Both the position numbers and the translations under genes were made by a program. This document shows, piece by piece, positions 23,492 through 32,258 of a DNA stretch of 64,000 nucleotides. The stretch is from assembly GCF_900187385.1 (NCBI RefSeq), contig NZ_FYEY01000001.1:6758001-6822000 (forward strand), in the 5' to 3' direction. Origin of the DNA: Streptomyces sp. 2114.4. Its GTDB lineage: Bacteria; Actinomycetota; Actinomycetes; Streptomycetales; Streptomycetaceae. Every line of letters begins with the position of its first letter. Positions within the stretch are counted from its first letter, which is position 1. The notes beneath the pieces are model-generated. The model saw only the letters and a list, made by a program, of their open reading frames with translations, did not search any database and was not told the origin of the DNA.

Positions 23492-24715
23492 TTGCCTGAG
23501 CCCGAAGTCCTGACCGATATGGACGTCGCCGGCACCGACAGGTACGTGATGCGGAAGCTCCCGGAGGTCACCCTGGCCTTCTGGGTCATGAAGACCGCCG
23601 CGACGACCCTCGGCGAGACCGCCGGTGACCTCTTCGCCCAGACCCTCAAGCTCGGCTACTTCCTGACCACCATCGCGCTGTTCCTGATCTTCGTGGTCAC
23701 GCTGGTCGTGCAGCTGCGGTCCCGGCGCTACAACCCCTTCTTCTACTGGACCGTCATCCTGTCCACGAGCATGGCGGGCACCACGATGTCCGACTTCATG
23801 AACCGGGACGCCAGCGCCAAGTTCCTCACCGGCGGCGCGACCTCGCTCGGCTGGGGGCCACAAGGGCTGGGGCTGGGATACCCCACCGGGGCCGCCATCC
23901 TGATCTCGCTGCTGCTCGTCATCTTCGCCGTCTGGAAGGCCACCGGGCTGACGTTCGCCATCCGGGACATCGTCACCTTCCGTGCGGAAGCCCTCTTCTG
24001 GGCGGCGATCCTGGTGTCGAACACGCTCGGCACGTCCATGGGGGACTTCCTCTCCGACAGCTCCGGACTCGGCTACGCGGGCGGTGCCCTGCTCGTCACC
24101 GGTGTGCTCGCCGTACTCCTCGCCCTGATGCGGGTGCCGGCCGTGCCGAACGTGGTGCTGTTCTGGATCGCGTTCGTGCTCACCCGGCCCCTCGGGGCGA
24201 CCGCCGGGGACTTCCTCACCAAGCCGGTCGCCAAGGGCGGCCTCGACCTCGGCACGGCGGGCTCGTCGGCGGTGCTCCTCGCGCTGCTGCTCGGCCTCAT
24301 GGGCTACGCCCACGTGCAGGAGCGCAGGACCGCGGTCCCCAGGACACGACTCTCACGGGAGTCTCTTGAGTACCACCGGCCTGGGCACCACCGGGAGGGC
24401 GTCGGCCGCCGCCGTCCCGTCCGGGGGCGTCGGGCGGGGCCGGGTCACCCGGCGGGCAGGCTGACCACGAAGCGCGTGCCCGGGGTGTGCCCGGCGTCAT
24501 GGGTCACCTCACCGTCGGCGGAGCGGGCCAGGCGTCGCGCGAGCGGCAGTCCCAGGCCCGCTCCGCCGTGTCCGTCCTCGGGATCGGCACGCCGGCCCGG
24601 CTGGAAGAGGTGCGCGGTGAAGGCGGCGGGGACCCCGGGACCGTCGTCGACGACCGCTACGCGCATGCCCTCGGGCTCCGGCGCGACGCGGAGGGCGACC
24701 CGGGTGCGGGCGTAG
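23492..24715 (+). CDS. COG4705-type integral membrane protein, copy 2, with long C-terminal readthrough tail
   Basis: 407 aa as read. TTG 23492 is favoured by AGGAGGG 7 nt upstream; ATG 23519 is an alternative. The first ~280 residues repeat the copy-1 pattern: KLPEVTLAFWVMKTAATTLG, AEALFWAAILVSNTLGTSMGD and RPLGATAGDFL, with about eight membrane helices. The last ~120 residues are R/P/G-rich, without helices, and overlap the 3' end of the convergent histidine kinase gene by 271 nt. This looks like loss of the original stop, since a TGA sits one frame over near 24370, just after the membrane part. Confidence 0.7.
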   Translation: MPEPEVLTDMDVAGTDRYVMRKLPEVTLAFWVMKTAATTLGETAGDLFAQTLKLGYFLTTIALFLIFVVTLVVQLRSRRYNPFFYWTVILSTSMAGTTMSDFMNRDASAKFLTGGATSLGWGPQGLGLGYPTGAAILISLLLVIFAVWKATGLTFAIRDIVTFRAEALFWAAILVSNTLGTSMGDFLSDSSGLGYAGGALLVTGVLAVLLALMRVPAVPNVVLFWIAFVLTRPLGATAGDFLTKPVAKGGLDLGTAGSSAVLLALLLGLMGYAHVQERRTAVPRTRLSRESLEYHRPGHHREGVGRRRPVRGRRAGPGHPAGRLTTKRVPGVCPASWVTSPSAERARRRASGSPRPAPPCPSSGSARRPGWKRCAVKAAGTPGPSSTTATRMPSGSGATRRATRVRA

Positions 24716-25839
24716 CGCAGGGCATTGTCGAGGAGCGGGGCGACGATGCGCTCCAGCAGTGCGGCGGGCACCCCGGCCACCAGGGTGTCCGGGCCGGACA
24801 CCGTGAGCGTGATCCTCCCCGGGGCATCGAGCCGGGCGGCGAGCCGGCGCAGCACGGCCATGGCGTCCGCCGTGCCGGGAACGGTGTGGGCGCCGGCCCG
24901 GGCGTCGTCGAGGACGGTGTCGCAGATGGTGCGCATCGAGGTGGCGGCATCGGCGATGGCGGTGTGGGTGGCGCGGGTTTCGGCTGCGGAGCGGGGGCGG
25001 GCCTGCCACCAGTCGAGTTCGGCGGTGATCCGCGCCAGGGGGTTGCGCAGCTCGTGGGAGAGCTCCCCGGTGAGCTGCTGTTCGTGGCGCAGCACGGCAC
25101 GGATCCGGTCCAGGAGTTCGTCCAGCGAGGCCCCGAGCCGGGTGAGTTCGACGGGGCGGTCCCCGGCGCCGAAGCGCTGTGCGGAGGCGACCACGCTCCA
25201 CCGGGTGGCCTGCTCCGTCATCGCCCGCACGGGTCGCAGGGCGCGCCCCACCGCCAGCCGGGTCACGGCATACGTGCAGGCCAGGACACCGGCGTCCAGG
25301 GCGAGGGAGGCGATGAGCAGGGTGTCGGCCGAGGCGTGGTACGGCGCGAGGTCCATGGCGGTGACGACGACGGCGGCGGCGGGCCCGGTACCCGGCCGGG
25401 CCGCGCCCACGGGCTCGGCACACAGGCGTATCCGGTCACCGGCCGTCATGGCGGCGCAGCGTTTGCCCCCGTGCGCGGCGAGACGGGCCGCGGTGGCGGT
25501 GACCGTGTCGCCGGGCGGGGCGGAGGAGGGGTGCTCCAGCAGCCGGGTGCCCGCGTAGATCCACACGTTGGTGTCGAGGGCGGCGTCGCCCGGCGTCTCC
25601 AGGACACGTACCGGGTGGTGGCGGGTGTCGACGGTCGCGGCCACGGCGCCGGCCCGGGTGCGCAGTTCGTCGTCCGCCTGCTGCTGGAGGCGCTGGCGGA
25701 CGATCGTGTTGAACACGACGGTGAGCACCACCATCACCAGCGCGGCGGTGGTCAGCGCGATCAGGGACAGCCTGCCTCGCAGTGTGCGGGGGCGGCAACG
25801 GCGGGCCGACGCGGCGAGGAGGCCGGGGACGGCGCTCAT
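24445..25839 (-). CDS. Two-component sensor histidine kinase
   Basis: 464 aa. N-terminal helix (LIALTTAALVMVVLTVVF), an extracellular sensor region of ~120 residues containing two Cys, a second helix (LIASLALDAGVLACTYAV), a HAMP-like linker (GRALRPVRAM), an H-box ELSHELRNPLARI with the phospho-accepting His, an N-box LLDNALRYAR, and G boxes VVDDGPGVP and GGAGLGLPLARRLA. Follows the response regulator with a 4-nt overlap. Confidence 0.93.
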   Translation of the reverse strand: MSAVPGLLAASARRCRPRTLRGRLSLIALTTAALVMVVLTVVFNTIVRQRLQQQADDELRTRAGAVAATVDTRHHPVRVLETPGDAALDTNVWIYAGTRLLEHPSSAPPGDTVTATAARLAAHGGKRCAAMTAGDRIRLCAEPVGAARPGTGPAAAVVVTAMDLAPYHASADTLLIASLALDAGVLACTYAVTRLAVGRALRPVRAMTEQATRWSVVASAQRFGAGDRPVELTRLGASLDELLDRIRAVLRHEQQLTGELSHELRNPLARITAELDWWQARPRSAAETRATHTAIADAATSMRTICDTVLDDARAGAHTVPGTADAMAVLRRLAARLDAPGRITLTVSGPDTLVAGVPAALLERIVAPLLDNALRYARTRVALRVAPEPEGMRVAVVDDGPGVPAAFTAHLFQPGRRADPEDGHGGAGLGLPLARRLARSADGEVTHDAGHTPGTRFVVSLPAG

Positions 25840-26498
25840 GACAGCCGGTGTCCGATCCCCCGGAGGGTGCTGATCGTCAGTTCGCTGCCCGCCTCCCGGA
25901 TCTTGCGGCGCAGCCGGCTCAGATACTGGTCGAGGGTGTTGTCACTGACCTGCGCGCCCTCCGGCCAGCCGGCCCGGACCAGATCCCTTCTGCTCACCAC
26001 CGCCCCCAGGCCGGACATCAGCGCGGCCAGCAGGCGGAACTCCGTGGGCGTCAGGGCCACTTCGACGCCCCGTACGCACAGGCGGTGCTGCACGGGATCC
26101 AGGACCAGGTCCCCGGTGGTCGCGGGCGCCACGGGACCGGACCGTTTGAGGGCGGCGCGCAACCTGGCGGCCAGCTCGGCGAGGTGGAACGGCTTGGGGA
26201 GGTAGTCGTCACCCCCGGCGGAGAACCCGCTGAGGCGGTCGTGGAGTTGATGGTGCGCGGTCAGGAAGACGACCGGGGCGTAGAACCCCTGCGCCCGCAT
26301 CGCCTGGCACACGTCCCGCCCGTCCGCGTCCGGCAGCCCGACGTCCAGTACCACTGCGTCCACGCCGTCGCCGGCCAGCCGCAGGGCAGTGGCGCCGTCC
26401 TGCGCGGCCAGCGTGCCGAAGCCCTCGTCACGCAGTCCGCGCACCAGCACGTCCCGCAGGGCGTGATCGTCCTCGACGACCAGGATGGTGACAGGCAA
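25836..26498 (-). CDS. OmpR-family response regulator
   Basis: 220 aa. Receiver domain with acidic pocket VVEDDHALRD, phospho-acceptor Asp in VVLDVGLPDADG (~res 53), Thr in VFLTAHHQ and Lys in LPKPF. C-terminal winged helix with VALTPTEFRLLAALM and TLDQYLSRLRRKIREAGS. Likely to bind the 11-bp tandem repeats in front of the two COG4705 genes. Start ATG 26498; operon with the kinase. Confidence 0.95.
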   Translation of the reverse strand: MPVTILVVEDDHALRDVLVRGLRDEGFGTLAAQDGATALRLAGDGVDAVVLDVGLPDADGRDVCQAMRAQGFYAPVVFLTAHHQLHDRLSGFSAGGDDYLPKPFHLAELAARLRAALKRSGPVAPATTGDLVLDPVQHRLCVRGVEVALTPTEFRLLAALMSGLGAVVSRRDLVRAGWPEGAQVSDNTLDQYLSRLRRKIREAGSELTISTLRGIGHRLS

Positions 26499-26571
26499 CG
26501 ATGATCCTCACAGGCCGACGTCGTTGACTCGGGTACGACCGGGCTGCGGCGACCCGGAGCGACTACAGGTA

Positions 26572-26597
26572 AGTAGACGGTCTACTGCACTGTAGAC
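26572..26597. promoter_or_regulatory. TetR-type operator-like palindrome upstream of the two-component operon
   Basis: AGTAGACGGTCTACT (26572-26586) is palindromic around one central base; another GTAGAC half-site follows at 26592-26597. It lies ~75 nt upstream of the response-regulator start. No TetR gene is adjacent. The rest of the 255-bp gap (26499-26753) holds nothing else recognisable. Confidence 0.45.
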
Positions 26598-26753
26598 GAT
26601 GGCGGCGGGAGAGGGCATGGCCCAGGGCGCAGCGCCCGCCCGGCGCCTCACGTGCCGGGCAGGGCAGATCGGCCCCGCCGGGTTCGCCGGCCGGTGCCCG
26701 GCCCCGGCCCGGCCCGGCAGAATGAACGGCACCGCGGCCGGCAGCCCGCCGCC

Positions 26754-27518
26754 TCAGGCGCACTCCTCCAGCCCTGCGAGGAGCCTCGGCAGCGCGCTGC
26801 CGATCGGTTCGCGGATCACCTCGGCGGCGAGTGCGTCGTACGGTGTCGGCTCGGCGTTGACGATGATCAGACGCGCGCCGTGCTCCGCGGCCACCCCGGC
26901 GAGCGAGGCCGCCGGCTGCACCTGGAGCGTCGTCCCGACCGCGAAGAAGATCTGCGCCGCCTTCGCCACGCCCAGCGCCGTACCGAGCACCTGCGGGTCC
27001 AGCCGCTCCCCGAACATCACCGTCGCCGACTTCAGGATCCCGCCGCACACCAGACACGGCGGATCGGGCTCGCCCTCGGCCACCCGCACCAGGGCCTCCT
27101 GCATCGGCGACCGGGCATGGCAGCGGGTGCAGGTCACGGTCCGCACGGTGCCGTGCAGTTCGAGCACCTTGCGCTCGGGCATCCCGGCGAGCTGATGCAG
27201 CCCGTCCACATTCTGTGTGATCACACGTACCGGCGTCCCGGAGCGCTCCAGCCGGGTCACCGCCTCGTGCGCGGCATTCGGCTCGGCCCGGAACGCCGGG
27301 CTCTCCTGCCGCATCCGCCACGACCGCCGCCGGATCTCCGGATCGGCCATGTACGTGTCGTACGTGACGAGCTTCTCCGCCTCCGGATCCCGCCGCCACA
27401 GCCCGTTGGGCCCGCGGTAGTCGGGAATCCCGGAGTCGGTGGAGATGCCCGCCCCGGTGAGGATCGCGACGAGCGGCCGGCCGGTCGGCCGGGCGGGGGA
27501 CGCATCGGTGCCGGTCAT
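26754..27518 (-). CDS. NAD-dependent protein deacylase, SIR2/sirtuin family
   Basis: 254 aa from ATG 27518. NAD-binding GAGISTDSGIPDYRGPNGLW, catalytic HG after ITQNVDGLHQLAG (VLELHGTV), zinc ligands CTRCHA and CLVCGG, and VGTTLQVQPAA are all present, so it should be active. Removes acyl groups from lysines, producing nicotinamide and O-acyl-ADP-ribose. Regulators of acetyl-CoA enzymes are typical targets in Streptomyces. Confidence 0.93.
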   Translation of the reverse strand: MTGTDASPARPTGRPLVAILTGAGISTDSGIPDYRGPNGLWRRDPEAEKLVTYDTYMADPEIRRRSWRMRQESPAFRAEPNAAHEAVTRLERSGTPVRVITQNVDGLHQLAGMPERKVLELHGTVRTVTCTRCHARSPMQEALVRVAEGEPDPPCLVCGGILKSATVMFGERLDPQVLGTALGVAKAAQIFFAVGTTLQVQPAASLAGVAAEHGARLIIVNAEPTPYDALAAEVIREPIGSALPRLLAGLEECA

Positions 27519-27874
27519 GACGTGAGGGTACGCAGAGGGGGCGGGGAGAGCGAAGGAAATTCGGGGGTGTGATGCGGCGGTGCGGATGCGGTGGTGAGGT
27601 CGCGGCGGTGCGGCCATGCCGTCCCAGCAGCTGCCGGTCTCCGGTTGCGGCCCGTGGCGTGTGCTGCCGGGCCGACGTGTTCCGGACGGATGCGGTGACC
27701 ACTTCCAGGGCAGCACCTTCCAGGGCGGCACCTTCCGGGTGGCGCCTTCGGGGGCGGCGTCCGGCCGCCCCGTGAGCCGTCCGCAGGCACCCATGACACG
27801 CACCCATGACACGCACCCATGACACGCACCCATGGACACACCGGCACAGACGCGCGCCCACAGAGGAGTCTCCC
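27519..27874. repeat. Intergenic region with two short tandem-repeat arrays
   Basis: A ~15-nt unit resembling CACCTTCCAGGGCGG is repeated about three times at 27700-27744. A 13-nt unit ACCCATGACACGC occurs three times plus a partial copy at 27789-27834, directly upstream of the ggt start. No gene is supported in the gap; it must contain the ggt promoter and the divergent sirtuin promoter. Confidence 0.7.
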
Positions 27875-29740
27875 GTGTTCACCACCCGCCCGACCCTCCA
27901 AGGCACCTTCGGCATGGCCTCCACTACGCACTGGCTGGCTTCCCAGTCCGCGATGGCCGTCCTGGAGGACGGCGGCAACGCCTGTGACGCGGCGGTGGCC
28001 GCCGGGTTCGTGCTGCACGTGGTGGAGCCGCATCTGAACGGTCCGGCGGGCGAGGTGCCGGTCATCGTGGCGCCCGCCGGGGGGCCCGTGCGGGTGCTGT
28101 GCGGGCAGGGGCCGGCGCCGGCCGGTGCGAGCGTGGCGCACTACACCTCGCTGGGCCTCGACCTGGTGCCCGGTACCGGGCCGCTGGCGGCCGCGGTCCC
28201 CGGGGCGTTCGACGCCTGGATGCTGCTGCTGCGCGACCACGGCAGCAAGTCCCTGGCCGAGGTCCTGCGGTACGCCATCGGCTACGCCGAACACGGCCAT
28301 CCTGCCGTCGAGCGGATCGGTGAGACCGTCGAGACGGTCCGGGCGCTCTTCGAGACGGAGTGGACCTCGTCCGCGGAGATCTACCTCCCGGGCGGCCGGT
28401 CCGTCGCTCCCGGCGGGCTGCTCAGGAACCGGCCGTTGGCGGCCACCTGGCGCCGCCTGCTCGCGGAGGCAGAGGCTGAGTCGGCGGGTCGTGAGGCGCA
28501 GATCGAGGCCGCCCGCCGTATCTGGCGCGAAGGCTTCATCGGCGAGGCGCTGGCCGACTACGCGGCCCGCCCCGCCATGGACACCTCAGGTGAACGCCAC
28601 GCGGGCACCCTCACCGGCGACGACCTGGCCGCCTACTCCGCCACCTACGAGGAGCCCGTCACCCACGACTGGAACGGCTGGACCGTAGCCAAGGCGGGCG
28701 GCTGGTCCCAGGGTCCCGCCTTTCTCCAGCAACTCGCCCTGCTGCCGGACGAGTTGCCCGCCTACGGCAGCGCCGAGTACGTGCATCTGCTCATCGAGGG
28801 CGGCAAACTGGCGATGGCGGACCGTGAGGCCTGGTACGGCGACGCCGACGAGGTGCCGCTCGACGCCCTGCTGGGCAACGCATACAACACCGCCCGCCGG
28901 GCCCTCGTCGGCGAGCGCGCCTCGTACGAGCTGCGGCCCGGCAGCCCGCACGGCCGCACCCCGCGGCTGAGCAAGCACGCGGCAGCGGCGGGCGTCGACG
29001 ACTCCGACGCGAGGGGGATCTCCAGCAGCGGCGCCGGTGAGCCGACCATCGCGCGCGGCGTGGCGGCCCCGGCCCCGGCCCCGGCCCGCGGGGTACCGGC
29101 GGAGGTCGCCCCCGAGATCGACCGGAACGGCGCCACCCGGGGCGACACCTGCCATATCGATGTCGTCGACCGCTGGGGAAACCTGGTCTCCGCCACCCCC
29201 TCCGGCGGCTGGCTGCAGTCCAACCCCGTCGTCCCGGCGCTCGGCTTCCCGCTCGGCACCCGGCTGCAGATGGCCTGGCTGGAGGAGGGGCTGCCCAACT
29301 CGCTCACCCCGGGGCGCCGCCCCCGCACCACCCTCTCCCCGTCCCTCGCACTGCGCGACGGGGTCCCGGTGATGGCCTTCGGCACGCCGGGCGGCGATCA
29401 GCAGGACCAGTGGCAGGTCCACTTCTTCCTGGCCGTGGCGCTGCGCGGGGCGGTACGCGGCGGCCTCGATCTGCAGGGCGCGGTGGACGCCCCGAACTGG
29501 CACCACGACTCCTTCCCCGGCTCCTTCTTCCCGCGCACGATGCGGCCGGGGAGCGTGACCGTGGAGTCCCGCATCGGCGGCGGGGTCATCGACGGACTGC
29601 GTCGGCGTGGGCATCTCGTCACGGTGGGTGAGGCCTGGTCCGAGGGGCGGCTGTGCGCGGTGGCGCGGGACGCGGAGACCGGGGTGCTGTCCGCGGCGGC
29701 GAATCCGCGGGGGATGCAGGGGTACGCCGCCGGGCGCTGA
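27875..29740 (+). CDS. ggt: Gamma-glutamyltransferase family protein
   Basis: 621 aa, GTG 27875 with GAGGAG upstream. Ntn-hydrolase of the GGT family: ASTTHWLASQSAM and GGNACDAAVAAGFVLHVVEP at the N-terminus; the autocleavage threonine in GDTCHIDVVDRWGNLVSATP (~res 427) and GGDQQDQWQVHFFL. There is no signal peptide, and an Ala/Pro/Gly insertion (~res 395-415) lies just before the cleavage site. Members of this GGT-like branch act on glutathione-type or other gamma-glutamyl amides; some are cephalosporin-acylase-like. Substrate unknown. Confidence 0.85.
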   Translation: MFTTRPTLQGTFGMASTTHWLASQSAMAVLEDGGNACDAAVAAGFVLHVVEPHLNGPAGEVPVIVAPAGGPVRVLCGQGPAPAGASVAHYTSLGLDLVPGTGPLAAAVPGAFDAWMLLLRDHGSKSLAEVLRYAIGYAEHGHPAVERIGETVETVRALFETEWTSSAEIYLPGGRSVAPGGLLRNRPLAATWRRLLAEAEAESAGREAQIEAARRIWREGFIGEALADYAARPAMDTSGERHAGTLTGDDLAAYSATYEEPVTHDWNGWTVAKAGGWSQGPAFLQQLALLPDELPAYGSAEYVHLLIEGGKLAMADREAWYGDADEVPLDALLGNAYNTARRALVGERASYELRPGSPHGRTPRLSKHAAAAGVDDSDARGISSSGAGEPTIARGVAAPAPAPARGVPAEVAPEIDRNGATRGDTCHIDVVDRWGNLVSATPSGGWLQSNPVVPALGFPLGTRLQMAWLEEGLPNSLTPGRRPRTTLSPSLALRDGVPVMAFGTPGGDQQDQWQVHFFLAVALRGAVRGGLDLQGAVDAPNWHHDSFPGSFFPRTMRPGSVTVESRIGGGVIDGLRRRGHLVTVGEAWSEGRLCAVARDAETGVLSAAANPRGMQGYAAGR

Positions 29741-29825
29741 GGGCCCCTGCCCCGTGGGCTCCGCGGCATCCCGAGTTCACCTGGATTCCAGCCGCCGTGT
29801 CAGTGGCTCATGGTTCGATGGACAC

Positions 29826-30752
29826 ATGATCGATGCACTTCGTACCCAAGAAACCGGAGAGACCGCGATTACCCCGATTGCCACCCCACCGGCCGCCGCG
29901 ACCGCCCCCGACGTCTCCGGGGCCCCGCTGTTCGACGCGTCGGCGCTGGACCTGGCCGCCGTCGAGGCCGCCGTCCGCCGCGCCGCGGCCGACGAGATCA
30001 TGCCCCGCTTCCGGCAGCTCGCCGCCGAGGACATCGTCGAGAAGAACGGCCCGCACGACCTCGTCACGGTCGCCGACCGGCTCGCCGAGGAGCACCTCAC
30101 CGCCTCCCTCACAGCCCTGCTGCCCGGCTCCCTGGTGGTCGGCGAAGAGGCGGTGCACGCCGACCCGGCCGTGCTCGACGCACTGCACGGCGACGCCCCC
30201 GTCTGGATCGTCGACCCGGTCGACGGCACCCGCCAGTTCGTCCACGGCGACCCCGGCTTCGCCACGCTCGTCGCGCTCGCCCACCGGGGCGAGGTGCTGG
30301 CCTCGTGGACGTACGCCCCCGCGCTCGGCCTGATGGCCGTCGCCCGCCGCGGCGCCGGCGCCCGGCTGAACGGCGTACCGCTCCGGGCCGGCAGCCCCTC
30401 GTCCGGTGCCGTCCTCGATGTCGCCACGTCCCACTTCGACTTCACCACCGACGAGCAGAAGCGGGTGCTCGCCACTCTGGAGACCGGCGGTATCGCCCCG
30501 CGCCCCTGTGGCTCGGCGGGCCTGGAGTACCTGCACATTGCCCGTGGCGAGATCGACGCCACGGCCTTCAGCTGGGAAAATGCCTGGGACCACGCGGCCG
30601 GGCTGCTGCTGGTCCATGAGGCGGGCGGCGCGAGCGGCACGGTCGCCGGGCAGCCGTTCCGTATCGAAGGAGGCAATGCGCTGCCCTTCACCGCGGCGCG
30701 GGACACCGCAACGGCGCGGCGTATCCTCGGACTGCTGGCAGCCGCCAACTGA
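29826..30752 (+). CDS. Inositol-monophosphatase-family phosphatase (HisN-like)
   Basis: 308 aa. Metal-binding motifs VVGEEAVH, WIVDPVDGTRQFVHG and WENAWDHAAGLLLVHEAGG are complete. This fold hydrolyses inositol phosphate, histidinol phosphate or related substrates; the DPVDGT plus WDHAA variant is common in actinobacterial HisN-like enzymes. ATG 29826 lies without a clear ribosome-binding site after TTCGATGGACAC, so translation may be leaderless. Usual length ~260 aa; the extra residues are an N-terminal Ala/Pro-rich stretch. Confidence 0.82.
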   Translation: MIDALRTQETGETAITPIATPPAAATAPDVSGAPLFDASALDLAAVEAAVRRAAADEIMPRFRQLAAEDIVEKNGPHDLVTVADRLAEEHLTASLTALLPGSLVVGEEAVHADPAVLDALHGDAPVWIVDPVDGTRQFVHGDPGFATLVALAHRGEVLASWTYAPALGLMAVARRGAGARLNGVPLRAGSPSSGAVLDVATSHFDFTTDEQKRVLATLETGGIAPRPCGSAGLEYLHIARGEIDATAFSWENAWDHAAGLLLVHEAGGASGTVAGQPFRIEGGNALPFTAARDTATARRILGLLAAAN

Positions 30753-30792
30753 CCCTCACCGACGAGGGTCGGACTTGAGGGGAGTGGCGCAG

Positions 30793-32214
30793 GTGCCGAG
30801 GATGCTCGATGCCGTGGTGATCGGGGCGGGGCCCAACGGCCTGACGGCGGCGGTCGAACTCGCCCGCCGCGGTATGTCCGTGGAGGTCTTCGAAGCCCGC
30901 GACACCATCGGTGGCGGCGCCCGCACCGAGGAACTGACCCTCCCCGGGTTCCGCCACGACCCCTGCTCGGCGGTGCACCCCACGGGCGCCGGCTCGCCCG
31001 CCTTCCGCACCATGCCGCTGGACCGCTACGGCCTCGAATGGCTGCACGCCGACCTCCCCATGGCGCACCCCTTCCCGGACGGCACGGCCGCCGTGCTCGC
31101 CCACTCCGTCGGCGAGACCGCGATGTCCTTCGGACCGCGCGACGCCGGCGCCTACCGCAGGCTCGTCGAACCCTTCACCGGCAAGTGGGAGTCGATGGCC
31201 CATGACTTCCTGCGTACGCAGTGGCTGGGGCTGCCGCAGGACCCGCTGACCTACGCCCGCTTCGGTCTGGTCGCGGCGCAGCCGGTCACCCTCCTGAGCC
31301 GCCGCTTCCAGGACGAGAAGGCCCGCGCCCTGATGGCCGGGCTCGCGGCGCACGCCAACGCCCCGCTCGGCGGCTTCGGGACCTCCGGCATGGCCCTGAT
31401 GTTCGCGCTCGCCGCACATGCCAAGGGCTGGCCGGTGGCGCGCGGCGGCTCCCAGGCCATCTCCGACGCGCTCGCCGGTCTGCTGCGCGCCCACGGCGGC
31501 GCGGTGCACACCGACTTCGAGGTCAAACGCCTCGACGACCTGCCGCCGGCCCGCGCCTACGTCTTCGACACCGCACCGACCGCGCTCGCCCGGATCGCGG
31601 GCCTGGGCAACGCCTACCGCGACGTGAAGTACGGCCCCAGCGTCTTCAAGGTCGACTACGCCCTCTCGGGCCCGGTGCCGTGGACGGCCGAGGAGGCCCG
31701 CCGCGCCGGCACCGTCCACATCGGCCCCACCAGCGGCGAGATCTCCGCCGCGCTGAACGCCGCCACCGAGGGCCGGGCGCCCTCCGTCCCCTTCCTGATC
31801 ACCGCTCAGCCCAGTCTGATCGACCCCACCCGCGCCCCCGAGGGCAAGCACACCTTCTGGGCGTACGGCCATGTCCCCCACGGCTGGGAAGGCGACGCCA
31901 CCGACGTCGTCGAGCGGCAGATCGAGCGCTTCGCCCCCGGCTTCCGCGACCTCGTCCTGGCCCGTGCGGTCGCCGGCCCACCCCAACTCGCCGCCCGCAA
32001 CGCGAATTACGTCGGCGGCGACACCGCCACCGGCTCCGCGGCCGGCCTGCGGCTGCTGATCCGCCCCAAGCTCGCCCGCGTCCCCTACGAAACCGCCCAC
32101 CCCGCCGTCTTCCTCTGCTCCCAGGCCACCCCGCCCGGCCCCGGCGTCCACGGCATGTCCGGCCACTACGCCGCCAAGCGGGTCTGGCGCCGCCTGCGCG
32201 CGCACCGCCGCTGA
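30793..32214 (+). CDS. FAD-dependent oxidoreductase, phytoene-dehydrogenase-like (COG1233)
   Basis: 473 aa. GTG 30793 chosen for GAGGGAG 8 nt upstream; ATG 30802 is the alternative. Dinucleotide-binding VVIGAGPNGLTAAVELARRG and VEVFEARDTIGGGARTEE open the protein; GSQAISDALAGLLRAHGG and PGPGVHGMSG near the C-terminus match the CrtI/retinol-saturase-like family. No carotenoid genes are nearby, so the substrate is unknown. Confidence 0.85.
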   Translation: MPRMLDAVVIGAGPNGLTAAVELARRGMSVEVFEARDTIGGGARTEELTLPGFRHDPCSAVHPTGAGSPAFRTMPLDRYGLEWLHADLPMAHPFPDGTAAVLAHSVGETAMSFGPRDAGAYRRLVEPFTGKWESMAHDFLRTQWLGLPQDPLTYARFGLVAAQPVTLLSRRFQDEKARALMAGLAAHANAPLGGFGTSGMALMFALAAHAKGWPVARGGSQAISDALAGLLRAHGGAVHTDFEVKRLDDLPPARAYVFDTAPTALARIAGLGNAYRDVKYGPSVFKVDYALSGPVPWTAEEARRAGTVHIGPTSGEISAALNAATEGRAPSVPFLITAQPSLIDPTRAPEGKHTFWAYGHVPHGWEGDATDVVERQIERFAPGFRDLVLARAVAGPPQLAARNANYVGGDTATGSAAGLRLLIRPKLARVPYETAHPAVFLCSQATPPGPGVHGMSGHYAAKRVWRRLRAHRR

Positions 32215-32230
32215 ATCCAGGTGGCCATGG

Positions 32231-32256
32231 TGTCCGACCCTCCCTACGCTCGGACA
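32231..32256 (+). promoter_or_regulatory. Inverted repeat overlapping a -10-like box before the macro-domain gene
   Basis: TGTCCGA (32231-32237) and TCGGACA (32250-32256) flank TACGCT (32245-32250), a good -10 placed about 9 nt before the ATG. This suggests a leaderless transcript and a possible repressor site. Confidence 0.4.
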
Positions 32257-32258
32257 CC

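Noticed and set aside
27700..27834. CRISPR array
   Set aside because: Units of 13-15 nt are directly adjacent without spacers and there are no cas genes.
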